Part shown: one piece after another, positions 1-9,315 of the stretch
Layout of the letters: every line of letters begins with the position of its first letter
Position numbering within the stretch: position 1 is the first letter of the stretch
Assembly (NCBI GenBank): GCA_963846505.1
Contig: CAWJWD010000002.1
Span: forward strand, 186,001-250,000
Direction of reading: 5' to 3'
DNA length: 64,000 bases
DNA from: JACVRW01 sp963846505
Lineage (GTDB): Bacteria; Actinomycetota; Thermoleophilia; Solirubrobacterales; Thermoleophilaceae
Position numbers and translations under genes: made by a program
The notes under the pieces: model-generated
The model's input: only the letters and a program-made list of their open reading frames with translations
Told to the model about the DNA's origin: nothing
Database searches by the model: none

Positions 1-30
1 GCGAACTGGCTGGAGCGCAGCGGCGCATGA
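1..30 (+). CDS. 3' end of upstream gene, probably purC (SAICAR synthetase)
   Basis: Only nine codons are visible, reading ANWLERSGA and ending at a TGA that overlaps the purS start as ATGA. The translational overlap and the position directly ahead of purS fit purC, which often precedes purSQL. Nine residues cannot prove identity. Confidence 0.45.
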   Translation, partial: ANWLERSGA

Positions 31-266
31 GGGCGCGCGTGCTGATCCGGCCCAAGGAGGGCATCCTCGATCCCCAGGGCCAGGCCGTCGAGCGGGCGCT
101 GCCGGCGCTCGGCTTCGAGGGCGTGGCCAACGTCCACGTCGGCCGCCTGATCGAGCTCGACGTCGAGGACGCGAGCCAGGTGCCGGCGATGTGCGAGCAG
201 CTGCTCGCCAACCCGCTGATCGAGGACTACGAGGTCGTCACGCTGGAGGAGACGCCGGTCCCGTGA
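27..266 (+). CDS. purS: PurS subunit of FGAM synthase
   Basis: A 79-residue protein of the size and pattern of PurS, the small subunit that docks PurL to the glutaminase PurQ in the three-part formylglycinamidine ribonucleotide synthase (step 4 of purine synthesis). The N-terminal strand RARVLIRPKEGILDPQG and the ending LIEDYEVVTLEE are typical. It overlaps the upstream gene by ATGA and purQ by GTGA, so the genes are probably translationally coupled. A possible Shine-Dalgarno (ggag) lies about 13 nt upstream. Confidence 0.93.
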   Translation: MRARVLIRPKEGILDPQGQAVERALPALGFEGVANVHVGRLIELDVEDASQVPAMCEQLLANPLIEDYEVVTLEETPVP

Positions 267-919
267 AGTTCGGCGTGATCCGCTTCCCCGGCTCCTGCGA
301 CGAAGTGGATGCGCTGCTGGCCTGCAGGCGCTTCGCCGACGCGGAGCTGCTCTGGCACGGCGACCGCGACCTCGACGGCGTCGACGCCGTGGTCGTCCCC
401 GGCGGCTTCTCCTACGGCGACTACCTGCGCGCCGGCGCGATCGCACGCTTCTCGCCGGTGATGGAGGCCGTGGCCGAGTTCGCCCGCGCCGGCGGCCCGG
501 TGCTCGGCATCTGCAACGGCTTCCAGGTGCTCTGCGAGGCGGGGCTGCTGCCCGGCGCGCTGCTGCCCAACGAGTCGCTGCGCTTCCTCTTTCGCCAGGT
601 GGACCTGATCGTCGAGGACGCCGACACGCCCTTCACGCACGTGTGCGCGCGCGGGGACCGACTCTCGATCCCGGTCAAGCACACCACCGGCCGCTACTTC
701 GCTCCGCCCGGGACGCTGCCCGCCGAGCAGGTCGTGCTGCGCTACGCGCCCGGCCACAACCCCAACGGCTCGCAGGACGACGTCGCCGGCGTGCGCAACG
801 TCGCCGGCAACGTCATGGGCCTGATGCCCCACCCCGAGCACGCCGTCGACCCGCTCACCGGCTCGGCCGACGGCGGGCGGCTGTTCGAGTCGCTGGCCAC
901 CCAGCTCGCCGCCGCGTGA
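263..919 (+). CDS. purQ: PurQ, glutaminase subunit of FGAM synthase
   Basis: A 218-residue class I glutamine amidotransferase that releases ammonia from glutamine for PurL. Visible motifs are the N-terminal FGVIRFPGSCDE, the oxyanion region PGGFSYGDYLRAGA, the nucleophile Cys in GICNGFQ, and the C-terminal catalytic His/Glu in LMPHPEHA. The GTG at 263 overlaps the purS stop; longer upstream readings in this frame only run back through purS and are rejected. The stop overlaps the purL GTG, continuing the operon. Confidence 0.95.
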   Translation: MKFGVIRFPGSCDEVDALLACRRFADAELLWHGDRDLDGVDAVVVPGGFSYGDYLRAGAIARFSPVMEAVAEFARAGGPVLGICNGFQVLCEAGLLPGALLPNESLRFLFRQVDLIVEDADTPFTHVCARGDRLSIPVKHTTGRYFAPPGTLPAEQVVLRYAPGHNPNGSQDDVAGVRNVAGNVMGLMPHPEHAVDPLTGSADGGRLFESLATQLAAA

Positions 920-3186
920 CCCAGGCCGTCGCCCCGCACCGCGAGCTCGGCCTCACCGACGCCGAGTACGGACTGATCGTCGAGAAGCTCGGCCGCGAGC
1001 CGAACGGGCTCGAGCTGGCCGTGTTCAGCCTCATGTGGTCCGAGCACTGTGGCTACAAGCACTCGAAGAAGCTGCTGCGCGCGTTGCCGACGGAGGGCCC
1101 GCACCTGCTGATGGGTCCGGGTGAGAACGCGGGCGCGGTCGACGTCGGCGACGGGCTGGCGGTCGCGTTCAAGGTCGAGTCGCACAACCACCCGAGCGCG
1201 GTCGAGCCGTTCCAGGGCGCGGCCACCGGCGTCGGCGGCATCCTGCGCGACGTGTTCGCGGTCGGCGCGCGGCCGATCGCGATCCTCGACTCGCTGCGCT
1301 TCGGCGAGCTGGACTCCCAGCGCTCGCGCTACCTGTTCGACTGGGCCGTGAAGGGCATCGGCCACTACGGCAACTCGATCGGCGTGCCGACGGTCGGCGG
1401 CGAGGTGCTGTTCGAGGGCCCGTACGAGCACAACTGCCTCGTCAACGCGATGTGCGTCGGGCTGGCGCCGAAGGAGCGGCTGATCCGCGCTGCGGCGGTC
1501 GGCGTCGGCAACCGGCTGATCCTGATCGGCGCGCGCACCGGCCGCGACGGCATCGGCGGCGCGTCGGTGCTCGCCAGCGCCGAGCTCTCGGACGCGGACG
1601 CCTCGAAGCGGCCGACCGTCCAGATTGGCGACCCGTTCGAGGAGAGCCGCGTGCTGGAGTGCTGCCTCGAGCTGCTCGACCGCGAGCTGCTCGCCTCGCT
1701 GCAGGACCTCGGCGCGGCGGGCCTGTCCTCGAGCTCGTCCGAGATGGCCTCCAAGGGCGAGGTAGGGCTCGACATCGACGTCGCGCGCGTGCCGCTGCGA
1801 GAGGCGGACATGGAGCCCTTCGAGATCATGATCTCCGAGTCGCAGGAGCGCATGCTGTGCGTGGTCGAGCCGGCGCGCGTGGACGAGGTGCTGGCCGTCT
1901 GCGAGCGCTGGGAGGTGCGCGCCAGCGACATCGGCGTCGTCACCGACTCCCGGCACCTGCGCGTGTTCCGCGGCGACGAGCAGGTCGGCGACATGCCGGT
2001 CGAGGCGCTCGTCGACGACGTGCCGCTCTACGACCTCGAACCGGCGGCGCCCGCCGAGCGGATCTATCCGGACCCGCCGCTGCGGCTGGCGCCCGGCGCC
2101 TCGCCGGCCGAGACGCTGCTCGCCCTGCTCGGCAGCCCGAACGTCGCCTCCAAGCGCTTCGCCTTCGAGCAGTACGACCCGGTCGTCGGCTCGCGCACGG
2201 TGCGCCGACCGATGGCCGCGGACGCCGCCGTGCTGATGCTCGCCAACGACGGCGGCAGCGGCGCGATCGCGGTCTCGATCGACGGCAACGGCCGGCGCGT
2301 GGCCTGCGACCCGTACACCGGCGCGGTGGAGGCGGTGCTCGAGTGCGCGCGCAACCTCGCCTGCGTCGGCGCCGAGCCGCTGGGCCTGACCAACTGCCTC
2401 AACTTCGGCAACCCGGAGAAGCCGCACATCGCCTGGCAGCTGACCCAGGCCGTCGCCGGGCTGCGCGAGGGCTGCCTGGCGCTCGGCGTGCCGGTGGTCG
2501 GCGGCAACGTCTCGCTCTACAACGAGGGCGGCGAGGGGCCGATCTACCCGACGCCGATCGTCGGCATGGTCGGCAAGCTGCCCGACCCGGCCACGGTGCC
2601 CGGCATGGGCTTCGCGCAGGCCGGCCACGTGGTCGCCCTGGTCGGCCCGTACGCGCCGTCGCTCGACGGCTCGGAGCTGGACAAGCTGCGCGGGCGGCTC
2701 GCGGACGGGCTACCCCCGATCGACCTGGCCGCCCAGGCACGGGCGCTCGAGTCGCTGCGCGAGGCGGTCCGGCGCGGCGAGATCGCGACCGCGCACGACA
2801 TCTCCGAGGGCGGTCTTGCGGTCGCGCTCGCTGAATCGTGCATCGTCGGTGGGGTCGGCGCCAGCATCGCGCTCCCGCCGGGTGTGTCCGCTTCCGGCGG
2901 CGCTTCAATCGACGCCGTCTCCGGGGAAGCCTCCTCGGGGAGCGGCGCTTCCAGCATGGCGTCCTCCGGCGAGGACGCTGCGGCGATCGAGCGCGCCCTC
3001 TTCGGCGAGGCGCCCGGGGGCGTGATCGTCGCCGGCCCGCGCGCCGCGGTCGAGGCGCTCGACAGCGCCGTGGTCCTGGGCGAGGTCGGCGGGGAGACGC
3101 TCGAGATCGCGGGCGTGCTCAGCCTGGCGGTCGCCGAGCTGGCGCACACCTACGAGACGGTCATCCCGGCCGCGTTCGCAGAGTGA
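916..3186 (+). CDS. purL: PurL, large subunit of FGAM synthase
   Basis: A 756-residue 'small-type' PurL, the ATP-dependent catalytic subunit converting FGAR to FGAM. Motifs include WSEHCGYKHSK near the N-terminus, the KVESHNHPSAVEPFQGAATG substrate loop, and the second-half VVGGNVSLYNE and TAHDISEGGLAVALAE blocks. The start is the GTG overlapping the purQ stop; the open frame extends back to 643 but through purQ. Oddity: a Ser/Gly/Ala-rich stretch encoded at about 2880-2990 interrupts the C-terminal domain between the GASIALP and ERALFGEAPGG blocks. The organism's copy is otherwise complete. Confidence 0.95.
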   Translation: MTQAVAPHRELGLTDAEYGLIVEKLGREPNGLELAVFSLMWSEHCGYKHSKKLLRALPTEGPHLLMGPGENAGAVDVGDGLAVAFKVESHNHPSAVEPFQGAATGVGGILRDVFAVGARPIAILDSLRFGELDSQRSRYLFDWAVKGIGHYGNSIGVPTVGGEVLFEGPYEHNCLVNAMCVGLAPKERLIRAAAVGVGNRLILIGARTGRDGIGGASVLASAELSDADASKRPTVQIGDPFEESRVLECCLELLDRELLASLQDLGAAGLSSSSSEMASKGEVGLDIDVARVPLREADMEPFEIMISESQERMLCVVEPARVDEVLAVCERWEVRASDIGVVTDSRHLRVFRGDEQVGDMPVEALVDDVPLYDLEPAAPAERIYPDPPLRLAPGASPAETLLALLGSPNVASKRFAFEQYDPVVGSRTVRRPMAADAAVLMLANDGGSGAIAVSIDGNGRRVACDPYTGAVEAVLECARNLACVGAEPLGLTNCLNFGNPEKPHIAWQLTQAVAGLREGCLALGVPVVGGNVSLYNEGGEGPIYPTPIVGMVGKLPDPATVPGMGFAQAGHVVALVGPYAPSLDGSELDKLRGRLADGLPPIDLAAQARALESLREAVRRGEIATAHDISEGGLAVALAESCIVGGVGASIALPPGVSASGGASIDAVSGEASSGSGASSMASSGEDAAAIERALFGEAPGGVIVAGPRAAVEALDSAVVLGEVGGETLEIAGVLSLAVAELAHTYETVIPAAFAE

Positions 3187-3301
3187 TCCCGGCGGCCCGC
3201 TACTGCGGGCGCTGGCCGCACCCGTTGGTACCCTCCGTAGACGGCTGGACGCAGATCCAGCCGTTCCTGTCGGAACACCTTAGGAGCCTTCGAGCAGGCC
3301 C

Positions 3302-4737
3302 ATGACCTCTCCGCTGGATCAACGCGACGGGCCGCGCGACGAGTGCGGCGTCTTCGGCGTCTACGCGCCGGAGTCCGACGTCGCGCGCCTGGCCTACTTC
3401 GCGCTCTACGCGCTCCAGCACCGCGGCCAGGAGTCCGCGGGCATCGCCGCCAGCGACGACGGCCACATCATGACCGTGCGCGACCTCGGGCTCGTCTCGC
3501 AGGTCTTCGACGAGGAGAAGCTGCGCGCGCTGCAGGGCCAGATGGCGATCGGCCACGTGCGCTACTCGACCACCGGCTCCTCGGCTTGGGAGAACGCCCA
3601 GCCGGTCTGGCGCTCGGACCGCCGCCAGGTCGCGCTCGCCCACAACGGCAACCTGATCAACGCCGTCGAGCTGCATGCCGAGCTGACCGAGAAGGGCGTC
3701 CAGTTCCGCGGCACCTCGGACTCGGAGATCATCGCCGCGCTGCTCTCGACCCACGAGGCGGACACGCATCGAGGACGCGCTCGCGGACGTCATGCCGCGG
3801 CTGCAGGGCGCCTTCTCCACGGTCGTGATGACCAAGGACCGCGTGCTCGCCTTCCGCGACGGCGCCGGCCTGCGCCCGCTCTCGCTCGGCCGCATGGGCG
3901 ACCGCTACTGCGTCGCCTCCGAGAGCTGCGCGCTTCGACATCATCGGCGCCGAGCTGCTGCGCGAGGTGCTGCCCGGCGAGATGATCTCGCTGTCGGCGA
4001 GCGCGGCATCGAGACGCGCACGGTCGTCGAGTCCGAGCGCAAGGCGTTCTGCGTCTTCGAGCACATCTACTTCGCCCGCCCCGACTCGATCCTCGAGGGC
4101 AACCGCACCCAGGTCTCGCGCCGCAAGATGGGCGAGATCCTCTGGCGCGAGGCGCCCGTCGAGGCCGACGTCGTGGTCGCGGTGCCGGACTCGGGCAACC
4201 CCGCCGCGGCGGGCTACGCCAAGGCGTCCGGCATCCCGCGCGACGAGGGGCTGATCAAGAACCGCTACGTCGCGCGCACGTTCATCCAGCCGGGCCAGGA
4301 GCTGCGCAAGCACGGCCTGCGGATGAAGTTCAACCCGCTGCGCGAGGTGGTCGAGGGCAAGCGGCTGGTGGTCGTCGACGACTCGATCGTGCGCGGCAAC
4401 ACCACGCGCCAGATCGTGCAGATGCTGCGCGACGCCGGCGCCGCTCGAGATCCACATGCGCATCTCCGCGCCGCCGATCCGCCACCCCTGCCACTACGGC
4501 GTCGACATGTCGACCAGCCAGGAGATGGTCGCCCACGGGCGCACCGAGGCGGAGATCGCCGAGGAGCTCGGCTGCGACTCGCTCGCCTACCTCTCGCTCG
4601 ACGGCGTCTACGAGGCGATCCGCTCCACGCGCGAGACCCACTGCGACGCCTGCTTCTCCGGCGAGTACCCGCTGGAGCGCACCGAGGACGCGAACGGCAA
4701 GTTCGCGCTCGAAGAGCTCGCCGTCGTGCGCAGCTGA
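3302..4737 (+). CDS. purF: PurF, amidophosphoribosyltransferase (frame broken, probably sequence error)
   Basis: The first committed enzyme of purine synthesis, making phosphoribosylamine from PRPP and glutamine. The N-terminal DECGVFGVYAPE carries the Cys nucleophile after a short propeptide, followed by ALQHRGQESAGIA. The PRPP loop VVVDDSIVRGNTTRQIVQ and a late CDACFSGEYP cluster are intact. Homology passes through three frames: apparent surplus C at about 3767, 3933 and 4444, and a missing base near 3998. Each correction restores an uninterrupted PurF. Since the gene is needed for prototrophy and its neighbours show the same defect, I infer sequencing or assembly error rather than a pseudogene. 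Confidence 0.88.
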
Positions 4738-4822
4738 TCACAGCTGCGCACGCCGGCGTGACAGGTGTGCAAAACCAGCGCTCGCTCTGGCCGCGACGCG
4801 GCGCTAGGGTGGCCGTTCGCCC

Positions 4823-6671
4823 ATGGACCTGACCGCCGCCCTCAGCGAGCACTTCGGCTTCGCCGCGCTTCCGGCCGGGCCAGCGCGAGGCCTGCGAGGC
4901 GGCGCTCGCGGATCGCGACGTGCTGGTGGTGATGCCCACGGGCTCGGGCAAGTCGCTCTGCTACCAGCTGCCGGCGCTGCTGCGCGACGACCTCACGATC
5001 GTCGTCTCGCCGCTGGTGGCGCTGATGCAGGACCAGGTCGAGGCGCTCGCCGCGCGCGGGCTCGGCGACCGGGTCGCGCTCGTCAACGCCCAGCAGGACG
5101 CGGGCGCCAACGCCGCGGCGCTCGAGCGCGGCCGCCGCGGGCGTCGCTGCGCCTGCTCTACGTCGCGCCCGAGCGCTTCGCCGCGCCGCGGCTTCCTCGA
5201 GCGCATGGCCGGCGTCGACGTCGGCCTGTTCGTGGTCGACGAGGCGCACTGCGTCTCCCAGTGGGGGCACGACTTCCGTCCCGACTACTTCCGCCTCGCG
5301 GACGCCGCGCGCCACCTCGGCGCGCGCTCGATCGTGGCCTCGACCGCGACGGCCACGCCCGCAGGTCGCCGGCGACATCGTGCGCCGGCTCGCGCCTGCG
5401 CGAGCCCGCTGCGCGTGGCCACGGGCTTCGACCGGCCGAACATCTCCTTCACCGTCGCCCGCCCGGCCGGCCACGAGAAGCAGCCGCTGCTGATCGAGGC
5501 GCTGCGCGCCGAGGACGCGCTGCCGGCGATCGTCTACGCGGGCACGCGCGCGGGCGCCGAGGAGCTCGCCGCCGCGCTCACCGAGGCGCTCGGCGAGCAG
5601 GCCGCCGCCTACCACGCCGGCCTCGAGCGCTCGACCGCGCGCCGACGTCCAGCGTCGCTTCCTCGCCGACGACGTGCGCGTGATCTGCGCGACCAACGCC
5701 TTCGGCATGGGGGTCGACAAGCCGAACGTGCGCACCGTCATCCACGCGAGCGTGCCGGCTTCGCTCGAGGCCTACTACCAGGAGGCGGGCCGCGCGGGCC
5801 GCGACGGCGCAGCCGGCTCGCGCACTGCTGCTGGCCGAGAACCGCGACAAGGCGCTGCACGTGCACTTCATCAAGCGCGAGGAGGTCGACGAGCACCTGC
5901 CGCAGCGCCTGCCCGCCGGCGCTGCAGCGCGCGTCGCCGCGCCGGCTCGCCAGGCGCTCGCAGCTCGGCACGGCGGATGGCGCGCCGAGCCGCGGCCCGA
6001 GGCCGCGTCCCGCTTCGCTACGCCTCGCCGCCGCCGAGCTCGCGAACGCGCTCGGCATCGACAGCGAGCAGCTGCGCTCGCTGCTCGGCCACCTCACGCG
6101 CGCGGGCGTGATCTCGCCCGACCCCGTCGGCGCCCGACCGCGTCGCCGGCCGGATCGCTGGGCCGCTTCGACCAGCGCGCCGCCGGCTTCTGCCGCAACT
6201 CGGTCGACGAGGCCAGCCGCGCCCGCTGGCGCCAGTACCGCGAGATCTGGGCCTACGTCGAGGGCGATCGCTGCCGCCGCGAGCGCGATCCTGCGCCACT
6301 TCGGCGACCAGGTCGCCGTCGAGCGCGCGAGCCGGCGGACTGCTGCGACGTCTGCAACCCCGCGCTGGTGCCCGTCGCGCCGCCGCCGGACCCGGCGCGG
6401 ATGGCCGACCTCGACGACGCGATCATCTCGATCGCCCGCGCGGCCCAGCCGGCGGTCGGCCGCACGCTCTGCGCCGAGATCGCCCACGGCGCGCGCACGA
6501 AGAAGATCGAGCGCAACTCCTACGACGGCCTGCCCGCCTACGGCAGCTCGGCCGCACCTGCGCCGGGCGGAGATCCTCGCGCGCGTCGACGAGCTGATCG
6601 GCGAGGGTCGGCTCGAGACCACCGGCGGCCCCTACCCGGTCCTGCGCCTGCCGGCCCGCGCGGCGGCCTGA
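4823..6671 (+). CDS. recQ: RecQ-family ATP-dependent DNA helicase (heavily frame-shifted in this sequence)
   Basis: A superfamily 2 3'-5' DNA helicase. In successive frames one can read motif I MPTGSGKSLCYQLPALL, motif II VVDEAHCVSQWGHDFRPDY, motif III STATATP, TGFDRPNISF, ATNAFGMGVDKPNVR and QEAGRAGRDG, then the zinc-binding CCDVCNP and a short C-terminal region ending LRLPARAAA. No HRDC domain is seen. About ten single-base shifts are needed to join the pieces, many a surplus C after a G (for example 4868, 5192, 5394, 5405). It starts 85 nt after purF and ends 6 nt before the likely purN ATG. This could be true decay, but purN and purH carry identical defects, favouring error. Confidence 0.8.
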
Positions 6672-6677
6672 GCGACG

Positions 6678-7303
6678 ATGGCCTACCGGTCGCCGTCCTG
6701 CTCTCCGGCGAGGGCACCAACCTGCAGGCGCTGCTCGACGCGCGTGCACGGGCGGGACGGGATCGAGATCGTCGGCGTGGCCTCCAATCGCGCCGAGGCG
6801 CGAGGGCTGGAACGAGCACGGGCCGCGGGGATCGAGACCGCTGTCTTCGGCGCCCCGGCGACAGGTCGATCGCGACGCCCGGGACCGCGGCCCTGGGCGA
6901 CTGGCTCGACGAACTCGACGTGCAGCTGGTCGTGCTCGCCGGCTTCATGGAGATCCTCTCCGGCCCCTTCATCCGCCGCTTCGCCGGCCGGATCGTGAAC
7001 GTCCACCCGTCGCTGCTGCCCGCCTTCCCGGGCGTGCGCGCGATCGAGCAGGCGCTCGCCTACGGCGCGAAGCTCATCGGGGTCACCGTCCATCTCGTCG
7101 ACGAGGGGGTGGACACTGGTCCAATCGTCTTGCAGGAGGCGATCGAGGCCCCGTATTCTCGGGACATCGCGGAGACCGAGCAGCGGATTCACGCGGTCGA
7201 GCACCGGCTGCTGCCCGAGGCGGTGCGGCTCTTCGCGCAGGGGAGGGTCCAAATGGACGGCGATGACCCGCGACTTGTGAGGATCGACGATGGCAGAGGC
7301 TGA
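6678..7303 (+). CDS. purN: PurN, phosphoribosylglycinamide formyltransferase (frame-shifted)
   Basis: Transfers a formyl group from 10-formyl-THF to GAR. The pieces VAVLLSGEGTNLQALLDA, GIEIVGVASNRAEARGLERA and FMEILSGPFIRRFAGRIVNV, HPSLLPAFPG (catalytic His), VHLVDEGVDTGPIV and EAPYSRDIAETEQRIHAVEH together make a full enzyme. At least three frame changes are needed: a base apparently missing near 6690 after ATG 6678, a surplus C at 6743, and a shift near 6860. The 3' end overlaps the purH start by 14 nt. A CTG at 6668 would be the start if the 6690 defect is not real. Confidence 0.85.
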
Positions 7304-8892
7304 GACGACGGGAGCGGAGCCCACAGCGGCCGGTGGCGTCAAGGCGCGCCGGGCGCTGCTGACGGTGTCGGACAAGCGCGGCCTGGTGGACTTCGCGCGC
7401 GGGCTGATCGAGCTCGGCGTCGAGATCATCTCGACCGGCGGCACCGCGAAGGAGCTGGCGGCCGAGGGCATCGAGGTGCGCTCGGTCGAGGACTACACCG
7501 GCTTCCCGGAGATCCTCGACGGGCGCGTCAAGACGCTCAACCCGCGCATCTACGCCGGCCTGCTGGCGGTGCGCTCGAGCCAGGAGCACGTCGACACGCT
7601 CAACGAGCACGAGATCGAGCCGATCGACCTCGTCTGCGTGAACCTCTACCCGTTCGAGCGCGTGGCCGGACGGCGCGACTCGTCCGATGCCGACGTGATC
7701 GAGAACATCGACATCGGCGGCCCCACGCTGATCCGCGCGGCGGCGAAGAACCACGCCTTCTCGGCGGTGGTCGTCTCGCCCGAGAGCTACGACGCGGTGC
7801 TCGAGGAGCTGCGGGCCGGGGACGGCCTGCTGTCGCCCGAGACACGCGAGAGCCTCGCGTTCGAGGCGTTCTCCTACACCGCCCGCTACGACGCGGCGAT
7901 CTCGCGCTGGTTCGCCGAGCGCGAGGACGACTTCCCCGCCCAGTACTCGCGCTCCTACGAGAAGGTGCTCGACCTCTCCTACGGCGAGAACCCCCACCAG
8001 CGCGCCGCCTACTACGCCGAGGCGGGTGCGCGCACGCACCTGCTGTCGATGGTGTCGAAGCTGCACGGCAAGGAGCTGTCGTTCAACAACCTGCTCGACT
8101 TCGACGCCGGCCGCAGGATGGTCGCCGAGTTCGAGCTGCCGGCGGCGGCGATCGTCAAGCACAACAACCCGTGCGGCTGCGCGGTCGGCGGGCGACGTCA
8201 ACGAGCGCCTTCGACAAGGCGCTCGCGACCGATCGCCTGAGCGCCTTCGGCGGCGTCTTCTGCTTCAACCGCCCCGTCGACCGGGCGTTGGCCGAGAAGC
8301 TGAACTCGATGTTCGTCGAGGTCGTGTTCGCGCCCGGCTACGACGACGACGCGCTCGAGGTGCTGCAGGGCAAGCCGAACGTGCGGCTGCTGCGCGACCA
8401 GGAGCGCCGGCGCGTGCCGATCGGCGAGCAGGACGTCAAGCGCGTGCGCGGCGGGCATCCTCGTGCAGGATCGCGACACCGAGCTCGAGCCGCGCGAGGA
8501 GATGACGGTGCCGACGCGGCGCAAGCCGAGCGAGGAGGAGTGGGGCGAGCTGCTGTTCGCGCTGCGGGTCTGCAAGCACGTGCGCTCGAACGCGATCGTG
8601 CTGTCGGCGGGTCTCGGCACGGCCGGGATCGGGGCGGGTCAGATGAGCCGCGTGGACTCGGTGCAAGATCGCGGTCGAGAAGGCGCGCGAGGCCGAGCTG
8701 TCGCTGGAGGCTGCGGCGATGGCCTCGGACGCCTTCTTCCCGTTCCCCGACGGGCCGCAGCTCGCGATCGACGCCGGCGTGCGCTCGATCATCCAGCCGG
8801 GCGGCTCGCGCAACGACGGCGACGTGATCGAGGCGTGCGACGCGGCGGGCGTCGCGATGGTCTTCACCGGCCGGCGCCACTTCCGCCACTGA
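7290..8892 (+). CDS. purH: PurH, bifunctional AICAR transformylase / IMP cyclohydrolase (frame-shifted)
   Basis: Catalyses the last two steps to IMP. The N-terminal MGS-like IMP cyclohydrolase domain shows RALLTVSDKRGLVDFARGL, STGGTAKEL, GFPEILDGRVKTLNPRI and DLVCVNLYPFE. The transformylase half shows LSYGENPHQRAA, the KHNNPCG motif, KHVRSNAIV and a terminal IQPGGSRNDGDVIEACD. Surplus bases at about 8190, 8206 (C), 8456 (C) and 8664 (C) split it into three frames; removing them restores one protein of about 530 residues. It closes the purine cluster. Confidence 0.9.
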
Positions 8893-8907
8893 GGGCTCCG
8901 ATGTAAA

Positions 8908-8927
8908 CGTTCGACCGTCGTCGAACG
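8908..8927. promoter_or_regulatory. perfect inverted repeat, likely ArsR-family operator
   Basis: CGTTCGAC, four bases, then GTCGAACG: an 8-bp perfect dyad 31 nt ahead of the ArsR-type gene start. Position and symmetry fit autoregulation by the dimeric repressor. The arm order is GTTC...GAAC, the reverse of a LexA box, so an SOS site is not indicated. Confidence 0.6.
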
Positions 8928-8957
8928 CCGTCACTAGAGTTGTGCCCTCAGAGGTCC

Positions 8958-9275
8958 ATGCGCGAGCCGCATCATCCACCCCCCGAGGAGCTTCAGCTCT
9001 CCGATGTGCTCCACGCCCTGAGCGATCCGGCTCGGTTGGCGATCGTCCGCCACCTCGCGGCCGGCGACGAGTGCACCTGCGGAACCTTCGACCTGGCGCT
9101 CTCGAAGGCGACCCTCTCGCACCACTTCCGCGTGCTGCGCGAGGCCGGTGTCGTGCGGACCCGGCCGGACGGCCGCAAGCGCATGCTGTCGCTGCGGCGC
9201 GAGTGCCTCGACGAGCGCTTCCCCGGTCTGCTCGACGCGGTGCTGTCGGCAGACCGCCTGCCCGTCGCCGGCTAG
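8958..9275 (+). CDS. ArsR/SmtB-type winged-helix transcriptional regulator
   Basis: A 105-residue dimeric winged-helix repressor. ALSDPARLAIVRHLAAGDEC and the recognition helix region LSKATLSHHFRVLREAGVV are classic ArsR features, followed by the wing TRPDGRKRMLSL. Cysteines in DECTCGTFDLA lie near the position of the alpha-3 metal site, but this CTCG form is also common in non-metal members, so the ligand is not predicted. ATG 8958 is preferred to an in-frame TTG at 8940. A strong inverted repeat lies upstream. The following gene is on the same strand, 40 nt away. Confidence 0.85.
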   Translation: MREPHHPPPEELQLSDVLHALSDPARLAIVRHLAAGDECTCGTFDLALSKATLSHHFRVLREAGVVRTRPDGRKRMLSLRRECLDERFPGLLDAVLSADRLPVAG

Positions 9276-9315
9276 CCACTGCTTCTCCGGCTTCCCTGGC
9301 AGTCTCTCGGGCTCG

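Noticed and set aside
643..915. Open frame extending purL about 90 residues upstream
   Set aside because: It runs through the purQ coding sequence in another frame; the GTG at 916 overlaps the purQ stop as in the other operon junctions and gives a normal N-terminus.
742..2628. Long minus-strand open frame inside purL
   Set aside because: High-GC shadow of purL with Arg/Ala/Asp-rich composition and no motif; similar long shadows oppose most genes here.
8908..8927. LexA/SOS box at the ArsR-type gene
   Set aside because: The arms read GTTC...GAAC, the reverse orientation of CGAAC-N4-GTTCG, so it does not fit LexA.
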